A model generated the notes under the pieces. It made no database searches. It was not told the origin of the DNA and saw only the letters and a list, made by a program, of their open reading frames with translations. A DNA stretch of 64,000 nucleotides, from positions 58,464,713 through 58,528,712 of the forward strand of contig CM069871.1 in NCBI GenBank assembly GCA_036172665.1, given 5' to 3'. This document shows positions 56,236-64,000 of this stretch, piece after piece; position 1 is the stretch's first letter; each line of letters opens with the position of its first letter. This DNA comes from Prosopocoilus inquinatus (taxonomy: Eukaryota; Arthropoda; Insecta; Coleoptera; Lucanidae). A program made the translations under genes and the position numbers.

Positions 56236-58843
56236 TTATTTGTTACTTAATGTTTGTCGAGTTTCAACTAATATCCTGTTCCATTTTCGTGTTGAAATCA
56301 AAAAAATACAATAATTAATAAGCCTTACAAGAAAATAGACAAATTATCCGTAGCAAGGAGATGACTAATAGACCTTCATCGGAAGTATAAAATACGAAAA
56401 TGGAGATCAGTGTATATGAAAAATGGAATGAATGAACCACCATTCAAATTTATTCGGCTGATATGTAGTTGTAAGAGAGTTAAGTCAAAAAATCTTTACA
56501 TCTGTAAAACTAAAGTCAATTTGAGGGTTGATAAACTCCTTTTAAGTTGAGCTTCTGGATATATTTAGTTCCTTCATCTGGACAAAGTCGAAGTCGAAGT
56601 CTTTATGTCTTGAAAGAAATAAACGTATCCAACATATCCGAAAGCTCGACTTAAATAAAAAGGAGTTTCTTTATTCATCCTCAAATTGACAGCATCCACA
56701 TGTTTAAATTGATTGAACTTATAACAGTCAAAATATCAAACAATTAAAATTAGGGAAAAATATCCCTCTAACTATTTCTACTTATTAAGGCCTATTGAAT
56801 GCCATTTCATAATTAGTTTATTAATTCCGAATTATAAAGTGCACTTGCTTATGTGAAAACGTAAATCCTAAAGCTGGGTGTTAAGGGCTCGTTTTGATTT
56901 AGATGCATTACTCTGTTTTGTCACCGCGTGTCAGCTAAACCAAGCCAGTGCCGATAGTTTTTTGTGCTAACTCAGGACAGAATTTTTATTTTTTCGAAAT
57001 CCTTCGCTCTCTGGTACAGTTTCTGTATAATTCGCTGCCTCTACTGAGCAAGTTTCAATCTTCAATTCAACCGTTAAATCGCAGCCATTTGCAATCGTCA
57101 TTGTTGCCAATATAATTCGATGTTTTGACAGTCGAAATCACTAAGAGTTTATAGTGAATTTTAAGCTAAAAAGAAGACTCCGCTGTATCCCTGTTAGCCT
57201 CGCGACGCAAACTGTTCTAAAGTTGGCGTTATTCTTCGCCCCGATCATTTTGAGTAAATGCTGGTTCTCTTATCCTTAAGACGCTACGTAACCTAGAGGC
57301 GAATTTTGTTTATCTTCGCGTGCGTAACATTCCTGGTGTTGTTAAGGTCAATTGATTCTACCGTACGAAACCCCTGTTAGTGTTTTGTTTTCCGTTGAAC
57401 TGATTTGGTGAATTTTCTTATTTTTCTTTTGAAATTTTACTTGGCTTTTGTTCTCTTAGTAGGCAATTTGTGCCCCGCCGCCTTTTACGGTCAGCTTTCA
57501 TCGAGGCGTTATTTTTTTTTGGAATTGCGAACTTCTACCAGACGAATGGCCGTGCAAGCTTTGTGTCTGTTGAGGCTTTAGTTCTAGTTGCTGTTACCAT
57601 CAGTTATTCTTGTTATTCATTACAAGATCACCCTTCGGTTGTAGAAGAGAACTCCGGGAGCCCACTTTATCTCTGTGCGAACCTTCGCATCGTGTATACC
57701 TTCACCACGGGGTAAACCCTTTCCGTTTTTCATCTTTCGTCGTGGATGATTGTTGCGAATCGTACACTCCGAAACGTTATTTTTTTTTCATTTAAATCTC
57801 ATGAATTCAACTCACGTTTGTATTTTCGTCGAATGTTCTGGTTTACCTTGTTACTAACAATTCAGCTTAATTATTTTAAATTCGTTTTAAGTAATCGTTA
57901 GGTTTTTTGCTCAGTTTTGAATAATTTGTTAACGTTTGAGTAATTTTCTTAATTTTGTGAGACCAGAGGAAATTTCCCTGTGTACGTTCATGAAATATTT
58001 TAAGGGATTTTTGAATTTTGACGCATAACATTATTAATTGTTACACAATGTCGAAATTGGTCGGTTTTTGTAAGTTCTAATAAATAAAATGATTACTTTT
58101 TGATTCAGAAAAAACTGAAATGTCGTAATTACGTCTCAGATATTTAGAAAATACTTTGAAAGCATTTGATATCACTGTATAAAATACGAAGGAGGAGAAT
58201 TGAGAACAGTTATTATTTATTTAAAAGATAAGTATATGCTAACATTTCCTGATTGAATCTTGTCTTCTTTCATCACCGGCAGCCTGCAGTGCATTGACCC
58301 GTTTTTTTCCTAAAACTAAACATTAAGTATTTTTACATTGCATGTTCACAGTTAAAAAACAAAACTCGTGGTGTAAGTATTTTATTATAGAATTATGTAG
58401 CCCTGCTCGCCTCAAAATAACCCACGCGACGCCAATTTAACTGGGTCTCTTTAATATGGATAAAGGGTGTTAAATTAAATTATAAAATAAATGTTAAAGT
58501 GGCGATGAAATACATTCCAAAACGTTATTTCGGTCTAAAACTGGATTTGAATTTCTCATCTGTATGGGTACTGTATCACAAATGTGCATTAATTATCATT
58601 AATTATGTCGAGACTGCAAAAATTATTTTGTTCAAGGGCGGTTATGAAATAAACTCAAGAAGCTATTAACAGCAGGTAAAATTAAGAAAAAGAAACTAAA
58701 GGAATAACAGGAAGTACACTTTTTCAGAACTGCTTAATTGATTCAATGCACGAACCTGTTTTTGGCCAAAATATTTTTTCGTGTTGAAGTATTATGCATA
58801 ACTATTAGTCTGAGTTTTATTTCTTGCCGTGATAATATTTATG
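56236..58843. other. No recognisable gene; one small inverted-repeat element
   Basis: A MITE-like inverted repeat lies at 56515-56690. The less AT-rich part at 56880-57800 has no coding motif I recognise. The ORF at 57470-57715 is not convincing. Confidence 0.4.
56515..56690. mobile_element. MITE-like inverted repeat (176 bp)
   Basis: GTCAATTTGAGGGTTGATAA at the left is mirrored by a TTATTCATCCTCAAATTGAC block at the right. The arms continue through ACTCCTTTT, AAGTTGAGCTT and GGATATATT with small indels. Confidence 0.65.
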
Positions 58844-60205
58844 CTAAATGCAAGTCCAAGAGTTTCTGTCGGTCAGGCGCGGTACATGAAAGTTAAGTTT
58901 TTCCAAGAGAGCAGCAGCGTCAAGCAAGAAAAGCAAAGCCGAGATATGTCTCCTATAAACTATTTCAAGGACATCTGTATGGTAATTACAAATGGGATAC
59001 CAGATTAGGGAGGCATATTGGTGTCGTGAAGGGATGAAAGCGTTGAAGACAACAATTAAAGGAAGCGGGGTTAGTGAAGTCACGAGCGTTTCTGACGATA
59101 AAGCCCAATATGAATTTACTTACAATATCATTGACATGGTAATTAAACAGAAGCCGGAGATAAATAATAAAGAACTCCGAGATCCTTAATAATAGTGGCA
59201 TAATTCAAGTATTGACCATTTGGTTGATACTGAAACAAAACTTTGCATTTTTACGCGAGAAAGAAATGGGTTTTGCTTTTATCAACATTTAAATGTCAAG
59301 TCTATTAGCGGTACAGTAGTCAAACGAAAATCCTTTTGGAGAAGAAGAACTCTTCATGGCCATCAACGCATCAACAACACAAATCATTTAGCATCATCGG
59401 CGTACATTAAGAGCTTGCTATGTATGGTGAGTGAAAAGGGAAGGTCATTTACGAAAATAAAAAAGGGTCCTGAGGTGGCACTTGAGGAATACCCCAGGTA
59501 AGCGCGAGAAGAGAAACTGTTGTAATTAACTTGTTGGTGCCTAACTATTCTACGATTGCAGCGGAAGTTTTAATGAATGGCTAAGACCGTAGGCACTTAA
59601 TTTGGAATTTAAAAGTTTATGATCTATGCGATCGAAAGCTTTGGCAAGATCCGTATAAACGACGTCAATTTGAGAGTCACGGTTAAGAGATTCACATAGA
59701 TATGGAGAGAAGCATGCAAGAACTGTTACGGTGGAGCGTTTTTTCCACAAAGCCGTGTCGTTCAAGACATAAATATTTCTTAATATGAAGGGCAGAGGAA
59801 GAGTCTAATATATTTAGTTTCAAAAATTCTAGAGTCAGGAGATAGGATGATCATTTGATATACATATTTGCAGCTTCACCACTTTTAAATACAGAAATGA
59901 TTTTAGAATGTTTCCAAAGTGAAAGGAAAGTGCCGCATTTGAGAGCAAATCAGATGTAAAGGTTTCGCTGACGCTAATTTACAACCCTTCAGCAAGAAGC
60001 TGGTAATTTGGTCATGTCCAGCGATCGTAGATGGTTTTAACTTTAAGATAAGGTATGAAGGATGTCCTCTTCAGTGATCTCTTTGATATTTAAGAAATTG
60101 GGGAGTAGATGTGGAGGAGATATGCAAATGATGAAGTAAGCACTGATTCAAAAAAAGGTACAAAACCTTCTGCTATCATTTGAGGACTATCAAGTAAATT
60201 ACCGT
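58844..60205 (-). pseudogene. Degraded non-LTR retrotransposon reverse transcriptase (Jockey/R1-like)
   Basis: Minus-strand motifs in order, across several frames: EGFVPFFESVLTSSF (about 60170), ITEEDILHTLSKLKPSTIAG (about 60080-60030), then RHGFVEK (about 59765). IDVVYTDLAKAFDRIDHKLL follows (59670-59610). GYSSSATSGPFFIFVNDLP (about 59500-59440, a decayed GVPQG...LGPLLFxxFINDLP), SKLLMYADDAK (about 59415-59380), then HQYASLIWYPICNYHTDVLE (about 59030-58970) and KLNFHVPRLTDRNS (about 58895-58855) complete the series. Thus the palm with intact YADD, thumb and C-terminus are all traceable but broken by stops, frameshifts and a deletion around 59510-59560. The endonuclease is missing. It resembles the plus-strand copy at 16.2-17.0 kb. 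Confidence 0.88.
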
Positions 60206-60439
60206 TTGTTACCCCTCAAAAGGGGTTACTGCGTGAGGGTATAAAGACCAGAACGATAAACCATACGTAATACCTCACCTGCAAAACAGATTTACCTTTC
60301 GGTGGACTGCAGCGTCTGTCCTCAAAGGGAAGGGTGATACTAAACCTCAAACGGGAACAGACAAATCCTTGGCTCGGTTATCTCGAAATTCAAATCAGCG
60401 GAGTGCGATGTAGAGGGTGAAACGTCAGTCGAATTGAAT
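60206..60439. other. Unassigned spacer
   Basis: A short ACCCCTCAAAAGGGGT palindrome lies at 60211-60226. No gene. The style resembles an element UTR but I cannot name it. Confidence 0.35.
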
Positions 60440-61834
60440 AACACAGCCCCACAAAAAAAAAATCAGATCTGAAGGTCAGACTATATCTACTATATGTTTT
60501 CGGAGTCGCTAAATCCAAATTCGCGATCCATTTAACTCCATCACGTCAGGTTTTACCAATAACCCCATATAACCCTATAACCCAAGCTGTCAATTCCAAT
60601 TACACACAAGATTCTATAAACGGAGTTATGCATCCACAATAACCCTATAACCCTATACATTTAACACCGAACCCCCTAACTCCATAATCTTGTAACCCCA
60701 CAAGCAATAACTCTAATAACCACGTTACTCAGTAGTTCGACTTGATCTCTCATCGCGGGCATAGAGCGGGATTTACCAGGGCTCTATAAACGAAATTTAT
60801 TAAATTCTCTAATCCTTCAACACATGTCCCCATAACCCTCTAACTCCACAATACCATAACCCTGTAACCATGATATTTTCGAAATTGACGGAGAATGTAC
60901 TAAAGATGATGAAACTGAGAGGCAAAAACGATGCAGACTATTTTTCTTCCATCAAACAGCCGAACTACTGCGTAACGTGGTTTTTTGGAGTTAAAAATTA
61001 TAGGGTTATAAGGTTATGGAGTTATGGGGTTAGGGGATTATAGGGTTTAATATACTCTGTATATAGAGTCCTGTTCTATCCCACGATAAGAGATCAAGTC
61101 AAATAACTGAGTAACGTGGTTATTGGAATTATCGGTTATTGGAAAAACCTGAGGTGATGGAGTTAAAAATCTAAAAAAAAATTTTTAGACCTGAAGTTTA
61201 TGACTATGTTTACTACCTGTTTTCGAGGTACGTCACGTCAGGTTTTACCAATAATCCCGTATAACCCCAGAATCCAAGCTATTACACACAAACGAGCCTG
61301 TAAAAGGGAGCTGTGCACGCACTACCTGTAACCCTATACATTTAACTCCAAACGCCCTAACTCCATAACTCTATATCCCCATAACTGATAACTCCAAAAA
61401 CCACGTTACTCAGTAATTTGACTTGATCTCTTATCGCGAGATATATCAGGGCTCTACAAACAGAATATATTAAATCCTATAATCCACTAACTCCACAACC
61501 CCATAACTCCATAACCCTATAACCCTATAACCTTATAAACCCATAATCTTTAACTCCAATAACCACTTTATGCAGTAGATCGATTCTTTGATGCAAGGAA
61601 CATAGCCTACATCGTTATTGGCTCCCAATTTCATCATCTTGAGTAGATTTCCCGCCAATTTCAAAAATATCATGGTTACGGGGTTATAGTATTATGGGGT
61701 TAGAGGGTGATGGGGTTAGATGTTGGAGTATTAGAGAGTTTAATCTATTCTGTTTATAGAGCCCTGATAAATCTCGCGATACGTCCGCGATGAGATATCA
61801 AATCAAACTACTGATTAACGTAGTTATTGGATGA
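60440..61834. repeat. Foldback-like cluster of TAACCC-type repeats in inverted copies
   Basis: Blocks of degenerate ATAACCCTATAACCCTATA and TAACTCCATAACCCCATAAC occur in plus orientation (60560-60890 and 61240-61560). They occur inverted (GGGTTATAG, GGTTATGGAG) at 60990-61050 and 61675-61720. Conserved non-satellite blocks accompany them: AACCACGTTACTCAGTA, GACTTGATCTCTxATCGCG, AGGGCTCTA and ACGTCAGGTTTTACCAATAA, each in both orientations. The pattern is a nested inverted repeat, as in Foldback elements whose arms are tandem arrays. The telomere-like look is noted, but the unit is not a regular hexamer. Confidence 0.75.
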
Positions 61835-62238
61835 ACAGATAAAATAGCGACATCTTACGCTCGCTTTTTGACCTGACATTGCAGTAGGATAGACAAATTG
61901 AAGCAGATTTGCTCCTAATAAGTCCCCCATGCAAGGCGGCCATGCTTGCTGTCAAAGCATAATGAAAGTTTTTAAAAAAACTTTGTGCAAGTCATTTTTG
62001 ATTGCAATGAAAACCTCGAGCAGCCTCTGTACAGCTGTTTCAGCCCTGCTTGGGGCTTCGTCAGCAGAGACGTAGCTCGACATTCCCACTGCAAACAAAA
62101 ACGACTTGTCCAATTTATTCGCAATTGCAATGTAAGAGTGATGGACTTATTAGGAGCAAATCTGCTTCAATTTGTCTATCCTACTGCAATGTCAGGTCAA
62201 AAAGCGATCGTAAGATGTTGCTATTTTATCTGTTATTC
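61832..62238. mobile_element. Palindromic element with a hammerhead motif in its spacer
   Basis: The left arm (61835-61925, from ACAGATAAAATAGCGACATC to CTCCTAATAAGTCC) is the reverse complement of the right arm (62143-62235) with only a few changes over about 91 bp. The 217-bp spacer contains the minus-strand hammerhead. Part of the right arm (GCGATCGTAAGATGTTGCTA) also resembles the sequence beside the hammerhead at 36.0 kb (CGATCGCAGGATGTCGCTAT), so arm and ribozyme belong to one repeat family. It directly abuts the TAACCC-type cluster. Confidence 0.75.
62023..62071 (-). ncRNA. Hammerhead-ribozyme motif, best-preserved copy
   Basis: Minus strand: stem I GUCUCUG (62071-62065), CUGACGA (62064-62058), stem II AGCCC-CAAGCA-GGGCU (five perfect pairs), GAAA (62041-62038) whose last A starts the palindromic stem III ACAGCUGU, A17 (62030), then CAGAGGC closing stem I with seven pairs (one G-U). 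All core positions match the hammerhead consensus. The predicted cut is after A17. Stem III has four pairs and no loop, so single-molecule activity may be poor and a dimer may be needed, as known for compact Penelope-associated hammerheads. Confidence 0.6.
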
Positions 62239-62239
62239 A

Positions 62240-64000
62240 CTCTGCCAAGCCCAATAGGATCAGTAATGGCGTCAAAGACAGTATACGTAACTGCGGAATT
62301 CAAAGGTTTGCACGACATACGGACGGGATGGAACTAGAAATACGGGAGCCGACGAAAGTTGGCAATAAAATCCCTCAATGAAAGTCAGCAATGAAAAGTA
62401 ACGATACACGCTAGCGATAAATCTATCGGTAAAAAAAAACTATCGGTAAAAGCCTGGAACAAATACGACATGCACTAAGAGTCGTCATTAAAACACGTGA
62501 AGAAATCTTACCGTATAAACGGCTTGTCGGAGACACTCGCCCAACAAAATTAACGGAAAGAGGTTCCTAAAACGGAGTCGGTTTGCACAAGATTGAAGCA
62601 ATAAGGCTCCTAAGCAAAACTTAAACCACTTAAAGCGACAACGCTCATGCAACCGGCTCGGGCGAGAGTCAGTACGGGAGAGAGAGAGTTAGAATCAAAT
62701 TAAACTTACAAAAATTGAAAAAATTACAATGAAAATAAACTAACGGAAAACGATTGTTTAATTTCATTGAAATTTTATATCACAAACCAAATTTAAAATT
62801 TGAAAGGAAATTTTAGAGTCTTGGATATTAAACAAGAATTTTAATATTTGCCCGTTTATATGAGTTTGCGTGTACCTTAGCAGCTCAATGTTCTCCTATT
62901 ACATTTATAATATAGGAAAACTTGCACGGCACTCATATCAGCGTACTTTTGCAGTACTTTATTGCTTTATTTCTGCTGGATGTTGGGCGGCTGCATTTTA
63001 GATGTAAAATAGCGCCCCCTATAATTTTAGCGTGCTCATTAACCTAGTTAAAAAGTCGTAAAATTCGAAACTAATTTCCGCAAGTTGTGGTTACTGTTTG
63101 CTGGGACTTCTTGGTACATGCAGATAGCAACTCGTAAGTAAGCCTTGCAAGTTAGTGAAATTTATTTTCCTTTTCATTTAATAAAATACCATATGATAGA
63201 GTTAAAAGTATTGCGCATACTTGAATTCAAAATTAATTACATTTCTATTTTCCCTGTGCTTGAATCGTTTATTACGCTGGAATATTAGAAGCGAGGTATT
63301 TCTAAACGATCCTCTGTTACCTATTTAAAGGATTTAAATGCCGAACAAGTTTCATGGGATAAACTATTAATTAAGAGGAAGCATAGCGTGAAATCGTCAG
63401 TGCGTTAGTTGTAGCCCGTTAAATAATTAGGCAGAATGAGAGGTCTTTGTGTGAGCATTTAGGACTCGTTGCAAGTTTTGGAAAGTTGGACAATATCCAA
63501 GAGAGCCCCTCGGCGCCTAGCCCCAAATTTGTTCGGACGAACTTTGGATTATTAAGCCTTCTTATCTATGATGACCACCACTCGATTTAGTTTCTAGAAT
63601 CTTTCTAACCGAACAAACATAAAAGTTTGCGTAAGCAATCGAGAAGCTCTCGTTGATATCTTACGCTTAGATAGGCGGGCGAACTTTTTTCAGCTAAGAC
63701 AATGCCAAAAACTTATTGTTAATATTTTTGTGTTTTTATTTATTTGTTTAATTATATTTTTGAAGGTAAATACACAAAATTTACAAACTCATTGATCATT
63801 ATGTCTCGGAAAAAAACTTCCTACATTTTCAAGGTTGAATTTAATATATTGTAATTAATTAGATAACATAATCCTTTAAGTACCTATTCTTTACTTGTTA
63901 TAAGTTCCTAGAGGATCCCTGTGATATATGACCGCGTGAAATGATGGCGATATGAGTCAATTAGGCCGTGTAATTACGGCGATTGTTAGGCAATCGTATG
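62240..64000. other. No recognisable gene
   Basis: Two overlapping ORFs at 61985-62337 lie over the palindromic element and are not genes. From 62340 onward only short AT-rich ORFs occur and no repeat structure is evident by eye. Confidence 0.45.

Noticed and set aside
58992..59189. Plus-strand 65-codon ORF (GYQIREAYWCREGMKAL...)
   Set aside because: Antisense to the LINE polymerase C-terminus, which gives a recognisable YASLIWYP and HVPRL pattern on the minus strand.
60560..61560. Chromosome-end telomere array
   Set aside because: The TAACCC-like units are irregular, mixed with TAACTCCA, occur in both orientations and are embedded between other repeats, so a terminal telomere is not supported.
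61985..62337. Two overlapping ORFs of 90 and 95 codons
   Set aside because: They run through the palindromic ribozyme element and its arm; the nucleotide-level palindrome explains the sequence.

Overview
The window looks like a transposon-dense, AT-rich piece of an arthropod nuclear genome. An insect, possibly a beetle, is my guess from the mix of degraded LINEs, short inverted-repeat elements (MITEs) and one intronless leucine-rich-repeat gene. This is inferred from gene and repeat style; no species marker is present. I see no bacterial-style operons, tRNA, rRNA or CRISPR array. Apart from the first gene, almost everything recognisable is a mobile element or a remnant of one.

Layout. 1-1488 (minus) is the 5' 496 codons of a secreted or membrane leucine-rich-repeat protein that runs off the left edge, with a TATA/initiator pair just upstream. 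1.85-2.64 kb and 6.7-7.16 kb (minus) are pieces of RTE-like LINE reverse transcriptase. 8.29-8.63 kb is a possible solo LTR. 9.6-10.5, 20.5-21.5, 50.9-52.3 and 54.2-56.2 kb are four copies of one DNA-transposon family (TA target sites, about 30-bp terminal inverted repeats starting CAGGGTG); the last contains a second, nested element. 16.2-17.0 kb (plus), 40.2-41.8, 42.9-47.8, 50.0-50.5 and 58.8-60.2 kb (minus) are non-LTR retrotransposon remains. The one at 42.6-46.5 kb is nearly intact, with a single frameshift in ORF2, and appears to have inserted into an older relative whose halves now lie at 47.0-47.8 and 38.6-41.8 kb. 36.99-38.05 kb is a hAT-like non-autonomous element with a perfect 8-bp target duplication; 38.76-39.80 kb is a foldback-like element with an 8-bp target duplication in the 3' UTR of the older LINE. 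29.0-35.0 kb is a roughly 6-kb structure with 1.3-kb inverted arms and no transposase. 60.4-61.8 kb is a complex inverted cluster of TAACCC-like repeats.

The most interesting thread is a set of hammerhead-ribozyme-like motifs (CUGANGA, stem II, GAAA, very short palindromic stem III). The best two are at 62.02-62.07 and 35.97-36.02 kb (minus). Two more lie in opposite orientation at the two ends of a 1.66-kb unit (21.99-23.65 kb) bounded by a perfect 14-bp target duplication, and that unit carries an internally deleted Ty3/gypsy gag-protease fragment. A shorter family occurs at 26.4 and 52.4 kb, bounded by 12- and 16-bp target duplications. Long target duplications plus compact hammerheads fit retrozyme-like or Penelope-like mobilisation; no Penelope polymerase is present in the window. 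Ribozyme activity is not shown here, and no searches or folding programs were run.
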